Below are positions 12,409 to 22,270 of a stretch of 35,401 nucleotides of DNA, piece after piece. Origin of the DNA: Actinomycetales bacterium (GTDB lineage: Bacteria; Actinomycetota; Actinomycetes; Nanopelagicales; Nanopelagicaceae). Within the stretch, counting starts at the first letter, position 1. Every line of letters begins with the position of its first letter. The stretch is from assembly GCA_018969585.1 (NCBI GenBank), contig JAGWYB010000012.1, forward strand, positions 1-35,401, read 5' to 3'. The notes under the pieces were generated by a model. It had not been told where the DNA came from. It saw only the letters and a program-made list of their open reading frames with translations, and did not search any database. Made by a program: the position numbers and the translations under genes.

Positions 12409-13228
12409 TGGACGTGCTGCGGCTGCCGCCATCAAGGAATCAATAAAAGAGCGAATTACAACATTAAAAGTTCCACCAACCCTGGGAACAATTCTGGTTG
12501 GAGATGATCCTGCTTCCATCTCATATATAAATGGAAAACATCGGGACTGCGCCGAGATAGGAATTAAGAGCGCTCGCATAGAGCTTCCGGCAAATGCAGA
12601 TGAAATTCAAATTAAGGCCGCGGTCGAGAAATTCAATAGCGATAGAAGTTGCACTGGATTCTTGGTTCAACTCCCACTACCGCATGGTGTTTTGGTAGAA
12701 AAAATTATGAGTTCTATTGATCCTTCGAAAGATGTAGATGGCCTCCATCCGATAAATCTCGGAAGATTGGTACTAGACCAAGATGGAATAAAACCTTGTA
12801 CACCGCTAGCTATTATCGATTTGCTACAACGAAATGATATCGATTTAAATGGTCGCGATATTGCAGTCATCGGACGGGGAACAACAGTAGGTCGACCATT
12901 ATCAATGTTGCTATCTTCAAAGAAGATAAACGCAACAGTCACTACACTGCATTCCAAATCAAAAAATTTGAGCGCTCATACAAAACGTGCAGAAATAGTC
13001 ATTTCAGCCGTAGGTAAACCTAACTTCCTGACATCAGAGATGATTTCATCGGGAGCGATTGTCGTCGATGTTGGTTTGACTAGGACAGATAAAGGATTAA
13101 TCGGTGATGTTGCTCCCGGGGTTTCTGATATTGCAAGTTGGATTACTCCAGTACCTGGTGGAGTAGGACCAGTAACTCGAGCGATGTTGCTTCAAAATCT
13201 TATGGAATTAGCGTCACGTGATTCGTAA
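12392..13228 (+). CDS. folD: Methylenetetrahydrofolate dehydrogenase/cyclohydrolase
   Basis: SYINGKHRDCAEIGI, GFLVQLPLPHGV, DVDGLHPINLGRL, VIGRGTTVGRPLSMLL, TPVPGGVGPVTRAMLLQN; start at internal ATG 12392. Confidence 0.96.
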   Translation: MAKLLDGRAAAAAIKESIKERITTLKVPPTLGTILVGDDPASISYINGKHRDCAEIGIKSARIELPANADEIQIKAAVEKFNSDRSCTGFLVQLPLPHGVLVEKIMSSIDPSKDVDGLHPINLGRLVLDQDGIKPCTPLAIIDLLQRNDIDLNGRDIAVIGRGTTVGRPLSMLLSSKKINATVTTLHSKSKNLSAHTKRAEIVISAVGKPNFLTSEMISSGAIVVDVGLTRTDKGLIGDVAPGVSDIASWITPVPGGVGPVTRAMLLQNLMELASRDS

Positions 13229-13427
13229 AATTTCTTGGGTTTTTACCTTGGCGGGATTAGTTACAGCATCCCTATACTCGGTTCGCGTCGGCGCAATTAC
13301 CCTCGCTATCGCACTCACTCTCTACACCATTCCAGATTTTCGAAGCCGCAGAACGGTTGAGAAATTGGTTCCGGTCGCGCTAATTGTGTCCCTAATAACA
13401 GTCGCATTGGCGCTTCCACGTAGGTAG
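13218..13427 (+). CDS. Small two-TM membrane protein, DUF3017-like
   Basis: 69 aa, two hydrophobic segments, located between folD and mdh as for actinobacterial DUF3017 proteins. Confidence 0.6.
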   Translation: MIRKISWVFTLAGLVTASLYSVRVGAITLAIALTLYTIPDFRSRRTVEKLVPVALIVSLITVALALPRR

Positions 13428-13431
13428 CAGG

Positions 13432-13437
13432 TAAGTT
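13432..13437 (+). promoter_or_regulatory. Putative -10 (TAAGTT) of leaderless mdh mRNA
   Basis: TAAGTT-CTGCCGC-ATG, same hexamer and spacing as sucC. Confidence 0.45.
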
Positions 13438-13444
13438 CTGCCGC

Positions 13445-14401
13445 ATGAGCAGATCAGGAAAAGTAACTGTAGTAGGCGCCGGTTTCTATGGTTCCACAAC
13501 CGCTCTTCGCCTCGCTGAATATGACATCTTTGAATCGGTAGTAATCACCGATATCGTCGAAGGAAAACCAGAAGGTCTAGCGCTTGATATCAATCAATCA
13601 AGATCTATTGAGGGTTTTGAGACCAAAGTAATTGGACAAACCACAACCGCTGAAGGTGCTGGTTACGAAGCCACAGCTAATTCTGATGTTGTTGTAATTA
13701 CTGCTGGTTTACCTCGTAAACCGGGCATGAGCCGTATGGATTTAATTGGAGTAAACGCTGGAATTGTTCGTGGCGTTGCTGAGAATATTGCGAAGTATTC
13801 GCCAAAAGCGGTTCTGATTGTTGTCTCAAATCCACTTGATGAGATGACAGCCCTTGCCCGGATTGCCTCAAAATTTCCGCATCAACGAGTTATGGGACAA
13901 GCAGGCATGCTAGATACTGCGCGCTTCACACATTTTGTGGCGGAAAAATTAAATGTCCAAGTTTCAAGTGTTAAGACTCTGACTTTGGGATCTCATGGCG
14001 AAACCATGGTTCCAGTTCCAAGTCGATGCACAGTTAACGGAAAACCTCTTAGCGAATTATTGAGCCAAGCAGAAATAGACGAATTGGTAACGCGAACTAG
14101 AAATGGTGGCGCTGAAATCGTTGCGCTGTTGAAAACCGGTTCGGCTTATTACGCACCATCTGCTGCAGCCGCTCGAATGGCCCGCGCAGTAATTGAAGAT
14201 GCAAAGTTAGTCATGCCGGTATGCGCCTGGGTTACTGGCGAATATGGAATAAAAGATGTTTATCTCGGAGTTGAGGCTGAAATCGGCAGAGCTGGCGTAG
14301 TTAAAGTTGTTGAAGGAGCGCTAACTCCGATTGAACTAGAAGAGCTAAAGAAAGCTGCTGAAGCAGTTCGCACGAAGCAAGCAGATGTGAAAGATCTATA
14401 A
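13445..14401 (+). CDS. mdh: Malate dehydrogenase (LDH-like type)
   Basis: VTVVGAGFYGSTTALRLAE; AGLPRKPGMSRMDLI; NPLDEMTALA; MGQAGMLDTARF; LGSHGETMVP. Confidence 0.92.
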   Translation: MSRSGKVTVVGAGFYGSTTALRLAEYDIFESVVITDIVEGKPEGLALDINQSRSIEGFETKVIGQTTTAEGAGYEATANSDVVVITAGLPRKPGMSRMDLIGVNAGIVRGVAENIAKYSPKAVLIVVSNPLDEMTALARIASKFPHQRVMGQAGMLDTARFTHFVAEKLNVQVSSVKTLTLGSHGETMVPVPSRCTVNGKPLSELLSQAEIDELVTRTRNGGAEIVALLKTGSAYYAPSAAAARMARAVIEDAKLVMPVCAWVTGEYGIKDVYLGVEAEIGRAGVVKVVEGALTPIELEELKKAAEAVRTKQADVKDL

Positions 14402-14412
14402 GAGGAGAATAA

Positions 14413-15627
14413 ATGTCAAAGATAAAGGTAGTGGGTACTGTCGTTGAACTAGATGGCGACGAGATGACGCGAATTATCTGGGACTTCATCAAAAAGCAAT
14501 TAATCCTCCCTTATCTTGATATCAATCTTGATTACTATGATCTTGGAATTGAACATCGCGATGCCACAAATGACCAGGTAACTATCGATTGCGCTAATGC
14601 GATAAAGAAGCATGGAGTCGGCGTTAAATGCGCAACTATCACTCCTGACGAGGCTCGAGTAAAAGAATTCAATCTAAAACAGATGTGGAAATCACCAAAT
14701 GGCACAATTCGAAATATTCTCGGCGGCGTAATCTTCCGTGAGCCAATCATTATTAAGAACGTTCCAAGGTTGATTCCACATTGGAGTAAACCGATTGTTA
14801 TCGGCCGTCACGCCTTTGGTGATCAATACCGAGCAACAGATTTCAAAGTTCCAGGTCCAGGAAAATTAACCGTAACCTTCACTCCTAGCGATGGTTCAGC
14901 TCCGATGGAGTTTAATGTCTTTGATTTCCCTGGCTCTGGCGTAGCGATGACTATGTATAACCTCGATGAGTCAATACGGGATTTTGCTCGCGCTTCATTT
15001 AACTATGGAATTTCACGTAAGTATCCAGTTTATCTATCAACAAAAAATACAATTTTGAAAGCTTATGATGGTCGATTCAAGGATATCTTTGCGGAAGTAT
15101 TTGAAAGTGAATTCAAATCTAAATTTAAAGAGCTTGGACTTGAGTATGACCATCGATTAATCGATGACATGGTTGCCACTTCGCTGCGTTGGGAGGGCGG
15201 ATATATCTGGGCCTGTAAGAATTACGATGGCGATGTACAGAGCGATACCGTTGCACAAGGTTATGGATCACTTGGTTTGATGACTTCGGTATTAATGACT
15301 CCAGACGGCAAGACCGTCGAAGCTGAAGCGGCGCATGGAACGGTTACACGCCACTATCGCGATCACCAAGCCGGTAAAGCGACTTCTACAAATCCGATCG
15401 CATCAATCTTTGCTTGGACACAAGGTCTACAACATCGTGCCAAATTAGATAACACGCCAGAAGTTGCAAATTTCGCAAAATCTCTCGAACAAGTATGTAT
15501 CGAGACGGTTGAGAGCGGAAAGATGACTAAAGACTTAGCGTTGCTAATAGGCAACGATGCACCATGGCTAAACACTCAAGAGTTTCTCGCCGCAATCGAC
15601 GAGAATCTCAAGAAGAAACAGAGTTAG
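14413..15627 (+). CDS. icd: NADP-dependent isocitrate dehydrogenase (homodimeric type)
   Basis: [85 protein letters not shown]. Confidence 0.96.
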   Translation: MSKIKVVGTVVELDGDEMTRIIWDFIKKQLILPYLDINLDYYDLGIEHRDATNDQVTIDCANAIKKHGVGVKCATITPDEARVKEFNLKQMWKSPNGTIRNILGGVIFREPIIIKNVPRLIPHWSKPIVIGRHAFGDQYRATDFKVPGPGKLTVTFTPSDGSAPMEFNVFDFPGSGVAMTMYNLDESIRDFARASFNYGISRKYPVYLSTKNTILKAYDGRFKDIFAEVFESEFKSKFKELGLEYDHRLIDDMVATSLRWEGGYIWACKNYDGDVQSDTVAQGYGSLGLMTSVLMTPDGKTVEAEAAHGTVTRHYRDHQAGKATSTNPIASIFAWTQGLQHRAKLDNTPEVANFAKSLEQVCIETVESGKMTKDLALLIGNDAPWLNTQEFLAAIDENLKKKQS

Positions 15628-16703
15628 ATCCGCTCTCCGTTGGTTGCGCTGAAGAGATGAATTGCATCGCTCTTGGCCGAAACAGTTACATTCTGGCCTG
15701 ATTTAGGTGGCGACTTTGGATCCCAACGCACAATAACTTGGGCATTCTCATCGCTAGCATTATTGAATCTAACTGAGCTATCAATCGGCTTTCCATATAC
15801 AAAGGCATCTGCACCAAGTTCCTCAACAACTTCTACCTGAATCTCAAAACCAGTTGTGGCTGGCATAAATCCTTCGGGGCGAATTCCAACAATTACAGAG
15901 CTACCCGCGCTGGCAGGAACATCAATTTCGAGATGTCCAAGTTTTGCCTTACCGCCAGAAACCGGAGCAACTAATAGATTCATGGCAGGTGAGCCGATAA
16001 ATCCGGCGACAAATGCATTTGCGGGGCGATCATAAAGATTTCTTGGGGTATCAACCTGCTGGAGTAATCCATCCTTAAGTACAGCAACTCGATCACCCAT
16101 GGTCATAGCTTCAACCTGATCATGAGTTACATAGACCGTGGTAATTCCGAGACGGCGTTGTAACGCAGCAATCTGCGTTCTAGTCGCAACGCGTAATTTT
16201 GCATCAAGATTAGAGAGCGGTTCGTCCATCAAAAATACTTGTGGCTCACGAACAATCGCGCGACCCATAGCAACTCGTTGGCGCTGTCCACCAGAGAGCG
16301 CTTTTGGTTTACGTTCTAAATATGGTTCCAAATCCAATAGTTTGGCAGCTTCAAGCACTCTACGATCGCGTTCTTCTTTTGCGACGCCTGCGATCTTTAG
16401 AGCAAATCCCATATTCTCAGCAACAGTCATATGTGGATAGAGCGCATAAGATTGAAAGACCATTGCGATATCTCGATCTTTTGGCGCCACATTTGTTACA
16501 TCACGATCACCGATAAAAATTGCACCGTTATCAATCTCTTCTAAACCAGCGAGCATGCGAAGAGAGGTTGATTTTCCGCAACCAGATGGGCCAACTAAAA
16601 CTAAAAACTCGCCATCGTTAACTGTCAGGTTTAATTTATCTACAGCGGGAGAAGTGGTTCCGGGATAGATGCGAGAGGCATCTTTAAATACGACTGAAGC
16701 CAT
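15624..16703 (-). CDS. Carbohydrate ABC transporter ATPase, MsmK/UgpC/MalK type (orphan)
   Basis: [69 protein letters not shown], plus C-terminal MalK-type TOBE domain; no permease or SBP genes adjacent. Confidence 0.94.
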   Translation of the reverse strand: MASVVFKDASRIYPGTTSPAVDKLNLTVNDGEFLVLVGPSGCGKSTSLRMLAGLEEIDNGAIFIGDRDVTNVAPKDRDIAMVFQSYALYPHMTVAENMGFALKIAGVAKEERDRRVLEAAKLLDLEPYLERKPKALSGGQRQRVAMGRAIVREPQVFLMDEPLSNLDAKLRVATRTQIAALQRRLGITTVYVTHDQVEAMTMGDRVAVLKDGLLQQVDTPRNLYDRPANAFVAGFIGSPAMNLLVAPVSGGKAKLGHLEIDVPASAGSSVIVGIRPEGFMPATTGFEIQVEVVEELGADAFVYGKPIDSSVRFNNASDENAQVIVRWDPKSPPKSGQNVTVSAKSDAIHLFSATNGERI

Positions 16704-16787
16704 TTTTTCTTCCTTCTCCGGGCAGGTACGTGCCCGACGGTCCGTTGGATGAAGTAAGCGAGCGCAAGGCTAGGTCAGGAGCGCGAG

Positions 16788-18128
16788 GTGGGCAACCTCT
16801 CGGCTAATCTAGGGCGCTCTATGGACGACCCTGGTGGTGCCTTCTCCCTCGCTAGCCTGACTCTCGATCTCTTCGTTGTCTTTTTCTTTATCTTCCTGGG
16901 TGCGATCTTCGTAGCCGCTGAGATCGCTCTCATCTCCCTGCGAGAGGGACAGGCAAAGGCGATGGCAGAACGCGGTCGCCGTGGCCGTAAAGTCGCTGAA
17001 CTAGCTGGACACCCAAATAGATTTTTAGCCGCCGTACAAGTTGGCGTAACACTCTCTGGTTTTCTATCTGCCGCATTTGGCGCAGACCAACTTGGTGATT
17101 ACCTCATTCCAGCTTTAGAGAGCGCTGGCTTAAGCGAAGGTGTAAGCGCTGGATTATCGCTCGTGATTCTCACTTTAGTAATCGCCTACTTCTCACTTGT
17201 TTTAGGTGAATTAGTACCTAAAAGAATTGCCTTACATAAGACAGAATCAATTGCGCTGGCCGTCGCTACGCCGGTTGCAATTATCTCGAAGGTCTTTAAA
17301 CCATTAATTTGGCTTCTTGCACATTCATCGGATTTGATTTTACGTGTATTAGGAATCGATCCCAAGGCTTCCCGTGAAGAAATTTCCGAAGAGGAATTGG
17401 TGGACCTAGTCACTGGACATAAAGCGCTTACAGAAGAGGAACGTGACATTGTTGAGGAAGTTTTCAATGCTAGCGAGCGCTTGGTACACGAAATTATGGT
17501 GCCACGAACAGAAGTTGATTTCTTAGACGCTAGCTTGACGTTTGCTGACGCAATAGAGATCGCAAAGAAAAAAGCACATTCACGTTTCCCTGTTGTCCGA
17601 GGAAATAGTGATGAGGTAATTGGTTTTATCCATGTCCGGGACTTGCTAGACACGACGAGTTCGAAAAAGAATCAAGATAAGACCATAATCGAATTAATTA
17701 GAAAAATTATGTTCTTGCCTGGAACAAAAGGTGTTCTGCCGGCGCTTTCTGAGATGCGCGCCCAGAGACAACAGATTGCAATCGTTCTTGATGAATACGG
17801 TGGAACAGATGGCATCGTCACGTTAGAAGATTTAGTTGAGACTTTGATTGGTGATATTCATGATGAATATGACTCTCACGATGTAGAAGTTTCAAGTCCA
17901 AACACTGGAGAATTTAAGATTGACGCGTTAATTTCGCTTGAAGACCTTCAAGAAGAAACCGGAATTGAAATCCCTGAAGGTCCATATGAAACCTTGAGTG
18001 GATTTGTAATGCACGAATTAGGGCGCATCCCATCAATCAATGACGAAATTGCGATTCCAGGAGCCGTAATCAAGGTAATTTCCATGGAAGGAAAGCGCGT
18101 AGGAACCTTGCAATTGAAGCGAATTTGA
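16788..18128 (+). CDS. CNNM/hemolysin-C-like membrane protein with CBS pair and CorC-HlyC domain
   Basis: Four-TM DUF21-type N-terminus (FVAAEIALISLREGQAKAMAERG), EIMVPRTEVDFLD CBS domain, VLDEYGGTDGIVTLEDLVETLIGDI. GTG start with AGGAG SD 6 nt upstream. Confidence 0.93.
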   Translation: MGNLSANLGRSMDDPGGAFSLASLTLDLFVVFFFIFLGAIFVAAEIALISLREGQAKAMAERGRRGRKVAELAGHPNRFLAAVQVGVTLSGFLSAAFGADQLGDYLIPALESAGLSEGVSAGLSLVILTLVIAYFSLVLGELVPKRIALHKTESIALAVATPVAIISKVFKPLIWLLAHSSDLILRVLGIDPKASREEISEEELVDLVTGHKALTEEERDIVEEVFNASERLVHEIMVPRTEVDFLDASLTFADAIEIAKKKAHSRFPVVRGNSDEVIGFIHVRDLLDTTSSKKNQDKTIIELIRKIMFLPGTKGVLPALSEMRAQRQQIAIVLDEYGGTDGIVTLEDLVETLIGDIHDEYDSHDVEVSSPNTGEFKIDALISLEDLQEETGIEIPEGPYETLSGFVMHELGRIPSINDEIAIPGAVIKVISMEGKRVGTLQLKRI

Positions 18129-18140
18129 GAGGATTGGAAG

Positions 18141-19151
18141 ATGAAACGGATCCTCTCGGGAATCCAACCGACCGCTGACTCACTCCATCTCGGAAACTAT
18201 CTCGGTGCCGTTCAACAGTGGGTTGCTTTGCAAGATGGCAATGATGCCTTTTATTGCATCGTAGATTTACATGCTCTAACCATTGAGACTGAGCCGCAAG
18301 CGATGAGAAAAAGAACTCTGGCTGCCGCAGCACAATTAATCGCGTTAGGACTTGATCCAAAACGTTGTACGCTCTTTGTGCAATCCCAAGTCCCGCAACA
18401 TAATCAACTGGGATGGGTGATGGAATGTATTACTGGTTTTGGCGAAGCAAGTCGGATGACCCAATTTAAAGATAAATCTCAAAAATCTGGCTCGGACCGA
18501 ACTGTTGTTGGGCTTTTCACTTATCCAATGCTGCAGGCTGCCGATATTCTGCTGTATCAAGCAAATCAAGTCCCAGTAGGTGAAGACCAGCGACAACATA
18601 TCGAATTAACTCGAGATTTAGCCCAGAGATTCAACGCGAAATACGGTGACGTCTTTACGGTTCCAGATGCCCACATAATCAAAGGCGCCGCGAAAATTAA
18701 CGATCTCCAGGATCCAAATGCGAAGATGAGTAAATCTGCAGCTTCCAATGCTGGAGTTATAGATATTCTGGATAGCGCTGAGATAAATGCCAAGAAGATT
18801 AAGAGTGCGGTAACTGATACCGGTAAAGAGATTAAGTTTGATGAGAAGAATAAGCCAGGAATTTCTAATCTACTCTCGATTCATTCGGCGCTCTCTGGAA
18901 AGAAAATAAGTGAGATTGAATCTGAATTTGAGGGTAAAGGCTATGGAGATTTTAAAGGTGCGGTTGCCGAGGTAGTGACTAGCTATTTCGAACCTGTGAG
19001 AAAACGAGCTCAAGAGTTGTTATCTGATGAGAGCGCGCTTCAAGAAATTCTTGATGAAGGCGGTGCTAAAGCAAGAATTGTTGCCGGAGAGACGCTTAAT
19101 CGAGTTTATGATGCTCTTGGCTTAGTGCCTAGAATTACCAACCAGCGCTAG
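18141..19151 (+). CDS. trpS: Tryptophanyl-tRNA synthetase
   Basis: [26 protein letters not shown]-type motif; [23 protein letters not shown] motif. Confidence 0.97.
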   Translation: MKRILSGIQPTADSLHLGNYLGAVQQWVALQDGNDAFYCIVDLHALTIETEPQAMRKRTLAAAAQLIALGLDPKRCTLFVQSQVPQHNQLGWVMECITGFGEASRMTQFKDKSQKSGSDRTVVGLFTYPMLQAADILLYQANQVPVGEDQRQHIELTRDLAQRFNAKYGDVFTVPDAHIIKGAAKINDLQDPNAKMSKSAASNAGVIDILDSAEINAKKIKSAVTDTGKEIKFDEKNKPGISNLLSIHSALSGKKISEIESEFEGKGYGDFKGAVAEVVTSYFEPVRKRAQELLSDESALQEILDEGGAKARIVAGETLNRVYDALGLVPRITNQR

Positions 19152-19821
19152 AACTTTTCCCGCCATCAAAATCGAAAATGGCCCCGGTTGAATAAGAGAA
19201 TTCTTTTCCAGTTATTTGAAAGACAAAATCAGCAACTTCTTCGGGGCTGGCATACCTCTTCGCAGCAACGGCATTTTTCCAATTAGTGACGCCCGCGGGC
19301 CAGCGGTCAGTTAAATCTGGTCCGCCAACTAGTCCTAGTCGGATTCCATTAACTCTTACCGGTGCCAGCGCGTTAGTGAGAGTTCTGGTGAGCGCTTCCA
19401 ACGCTGCCTTTGAAGCGCCGTAAATTTCATGTCCGGATTTAGCAACATTTGCTTCAACCGAGCTTAAATTTACTATTCGACTCGCTCCCGCGGCTTTCGC
19501 CGCAACAGAAAGTTCACTAGGTGCAATCACATTAACTCGCAATATTTCCTCAAATTTTGCTCTGGAGATTTCAGAGATTGGAACCACTTCTTGATTGGCG
19601 GCGTTGTTTATCAGAATATCTAATTGACCAACTTCAGATAAGAGTTCGGCCCCAGATCCTCTAGAAAAATCGAAGGAATGAATCTCAAGATTTTCTCTGG
19701 GCGAGATGCTATTTGAATCTCGAACTTGAGCAATCACGCGATCGCCATTAGAAAGATATTTATTAACTAGTGCGCGACCAATTAGACCATTTGCACCGGT
19801 AATCAGAACGCGTTCACTCAT
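19135..19821 (-). CDS. Short-chain dehydrogenase/reductase
   Basis: [31 protein letters not shown] (YxxxK); 8-bp overlap with the upstream cupin gene. Confidence 0.93.
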   Translation of the reverse strand: MSERVLITGANGLIGRALVNKYLSNGDRVIAQVRDSNSISPRENLEIHSFDFSRGSGAELLSEVGQLDILINNAANQEVVPISEISRAKFEEILRVNVIAPSELSVAAKAAGASRIVNLSSVEANVAKSGHEIYGASKAALEALTRTLTNALAPVRVNGIRLGLVGGPDLTDRWPAGVTNWKNAVAAKRYASPEEVADFVFQITGKEFSYSTGAIFDFDGGKSSSAGW

Positions 19822-20239
19822 GGAATAACTCCGGTATCTCTAGGTGTGGAAATTCTTCGCGCATGGTTACAGATTTGCCAAGTTTCATCTTTGAAAATGG
19901 CGGAGTAAGAGCGCATAAGGCTAATGACCAGGCACCGTTAGGTTGAGCTGCCATCCAAGTTTTTGCCGGAACTCGATATGAGAAATTTCCAGATTCTCTA
20001 AATAGTTCGGTTGTGAGCAATTTACCGGATTCAATTGTGAAAAGAGTTATAGGCGAACCAGCGAGATGAACCCATAGTTCTGGTTCATCAAGAATATGCC
20101 AAGCCGAAAAATCTGGGTCTCTCATCATGAAATAAATAGCGTTGCTCTCAGCATCGCGATAGATCGGGCTCCATAACCCGCCTTCGCCCTCGAGGGGCTC
20201 AAGCTTTAAACTCTTAATTAATGCTTCGGGATTCATCAA
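19814..20239 (-). CDS. DUF985-like cupin (cupin_5) protein
   Basis: LEPLEGEGGLWSPIYRD...AIYFMMRDPDFSAWHILDEPELWVHLAGSPITLFTI...VPAKTWMAAQPNGAWSLALCALTPPF matches the DUF985 layout. Confidence 0.8.
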   Translation of the reverse strand: MMNPEALIKSLKLEPLEGEGGLWSPIYRDAESNAIYFMMRDPDFSAWHILDEPELWVHLAGSPITLFTIESGKLLTTELFRESGNFSYRVPAKTWMAAQPNGAWSLALCALTPPFSKMKLGKSVTMREEFPHLEIPELFHE

Positions 20240-21528
20240 AGTTGTGCGATTCGATTAGTAACGTCTTTTTGCAGCTGAGAAAAATCCAATTTAGTGGAGC
20301 GATAATCTTCAACAACTTGTTCGCCATCAACAAATACATCACTTACATCAGATCGTCCAGCAGCAAAAACTAATTGCGCAAATAGATTATGAATCGGAAT
20401 TAAATGTGGACTATTTAATTCAACTGCGATGATATCCGCTCGTTTTCCAACCTCTAAACTTCCAATCGAATCGGCCATGCCAAGTCCTCGGGCACCTTCA
20501 ATTGTGGCCATTCGGAAAATTCGCTCGGCATCTAAATTTTGCGGCCCACTATTTTGGGCAATTAAGTAGCCCGCCAAGCGCATAACTGGCCACATATCTA
20601 AATCATTGCTGGAGGAGCAACCATCTGTGCCAAGAGCAACGGTAATTCCGTGCTTGAGATATTTGGTGACATCGGCGATGCCGCTAGCAAGTTTTAAATT
20701 GCTGCCTGGACAATGCGCAACCGCCGCATTACCACTCATCTCTGCGAGGTCAGAGTCACTCAAGTGCACGCCGTGCCCATATACACAACGTCGATTGAGC
20801 AGACCTGAATCTTTAAGAATGTCGGTCGGAGTTCTTGAGTATCGCGTTGCTACATCTTCATTTTCTCGGTTGTTTTCAGAGATATGGATATGAATATTGG
20901 CATTAATCTCATTAGCAAGAGCTGCAATCTCGGATAGATGATCCGGAGAGCAGGTATAAGTTGCGTGCGGCATCAAATAAATCGGAACTTTTGGCCCACC
21001 AATTTTCCCTAATTTATCTGGCCAACTTTTTGCGAATTCAATTCGCGCAGGCCACTCCATTCCATCTAAACCAGGAAAGTCGAAGAAGATAGGACCCGCT
21101 ACATGCCGTAAACCAGCAGCTACTGCGCCGCGATGAGTATCTTCTGGGAAAAGATACATATCCAGCGTTGTTGTCGTTCCACTAAGCAGCGCCTCTAGCG
21201 CGCCGAGTTTGGTTCCTAGTTCGGCAGTAGAACCATCCATAATCGCGCCCTCAGCGGCCCAAACTCTCTCTAAGAAACCTTGTAGATCGACACCTTCTGC
21301 GTATCCGCGCAAAAGCGTCATCGCTAAATGGGTATGAGTATTTACCAAACCAGGAGCAATTAATTTCCCACTCGCGTCATAATTTATGGCGCCATTTAGT
21401 TGGGACTTGGATATTTCGACTATCTCGCCAGCTCGTATTCCAATTGAATAATTCTCAAGTACTTCACCAGAGCTATTACATGTTACGAGATATCTAGCAT
21501 TGTTAATTGCTAGATCTAACTCAGGCAT
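20236..21528 (-). CDS. Amidohydrolase, MtaD/SAH-deaminase-like (5'-methylthioadenosine/S-adenosylhomocysteine deaminase family)
   Basis: APGLVNTHTHLAMTLLRGYAEGVDLQGFLERVWAAEG; HPAT/HATYTCSPD; IHISE; GHGVHLSD; CPGSNLKLASG; LGTDGCSSSNDLDM. Start ATG 21528 overlaps the upstream stop. Confidence 0.9.
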   Translation of the reverse strand: MPELDLAINNARYLVTCNSSGEVLENYSIGIRAGEIVEISKSQLNGAINYDASGKLIAPGLVNTHTHLAMTLLRGYAEGVDLQGFLERVWAAEGAIMDGSTAELGTKLGALEALLSGTTTTLDMYLFPEDTHRGAVAAGLRHVAGPIFFDFPGLDGMEWPARIEFAKSWPDKLGKIGGPKVPIYLMPHATYTCSPDHLSEIAALANEINANIHIHISENNRENEDVATRYSRTPTDILKDSGLLNRRCVYGHGVHLSDSDLAEMSGNAAVAHCPGSNLKLASGIADVTKYLKHGITVALGTDGCSSSNDLDMWPVMRLAGYLIAQNSGPQNLDAERIFRMATIEGARGLGMADSIGSLEVGKRADIIAVELNSPHLIPIHNLFAQLVFAAGRSDVSDVFVDGEQVVEDYRSTKLDFSQLQKDVTNRIAQL

Positions 21529-22270
21529 ATATCGACACCAATTCGGGAAGGGCCGCTTCAATAACACTTAAAGTCTTAGCCTTACCTTGAACTAGTACAT
21601 CTTTAATATCATCCTCGCTGATCTCACCATCAAATAAGCCGGCGGCCGGATTTACGATCAGCGCAATGGCAGCGTAAGGAACTCCTATTTCTCTAGCTAG
21701 AGCAGCTTCTGGACAGCCAGTCATTCCAACGACAGTTGCGCCTGCAAGTGCGGCAAACCGAATCTCAGCGGGAGTCTCAAATCTCGGGCCATTAAAACCT
21801 GCGTAAATACCACCTTCTCTAAGCGGGATTCCTATTTTCTTAGCTCCATTGCTTAGCGCTGTCCGCACAGTTTTTGAATAGACATTTGTCATATCTATAT
21901 GTCGCACGCCATCTTCGCCATCAAAAAAAGTACTTATTCGTCCGGAAGTGAAGTCAACGAAATCTTCAATTAACGTGAGGTCACCTGGGGCAAGAGTGGT
22001 ATCGACTCCGCCGACTACATTAATCGCGATAATCGCGGAGACTTCTTGATCTTTTAACGCCTGGATATTCGCTCGATAATTTATTTTATGCGGGGGGATT
22101 GAGTGACCACCGCCGTGTCTTGTAAGAAAAACTAATTCAGCGCCTTGCCATTGACCGATAGTAATTTCCGCTTCTCCATAACGAGTATTAATTCGTTTAG
22201 GAGAATTTCCAGATAGAGCTGGCAGGTCATAAAAACCAGTCCCAGCTAGGAGCGCAATCCGGCAACTCAA
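21521..22270 (-). CDS. 5'-methylthioinosine/5'-methylthioadenosine phosphorylase family
   Basis: LTRHGGGHSIPPHKINYRANIQALKDQEVSAIIAINVVGGV...DFTSGRISTFFDG...VRHIDMTNVYS...GPRFETPAEIRF...VGMTGCPEAALAREI. It resembles Pseudomonas MTI phosphorylase by my recollection of that sequence. Confidence 0.9.
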   Translation of the reverse strand: MSCRIALLAGTGFYDLPALSGNSPKRINTRYGEAEITIGQWQGAELVFLTRHGGGHSIPPHKINYRANIQALKDQEVSAIIAINVVGGVDTTLAPGDLTLIEDFVDFTSGRISTFFDGEDGVRHIDMTNVYSKTVRTALSNGAKKIGIPLREGGIYAGFNGPRFETPAEIRFAALAGATVVGMTGCPEAALAREIGVPYAAIALIVNPAAGLFDGEISEDDIKDVLVQGKAKTLSVIEAALPELVSIYA

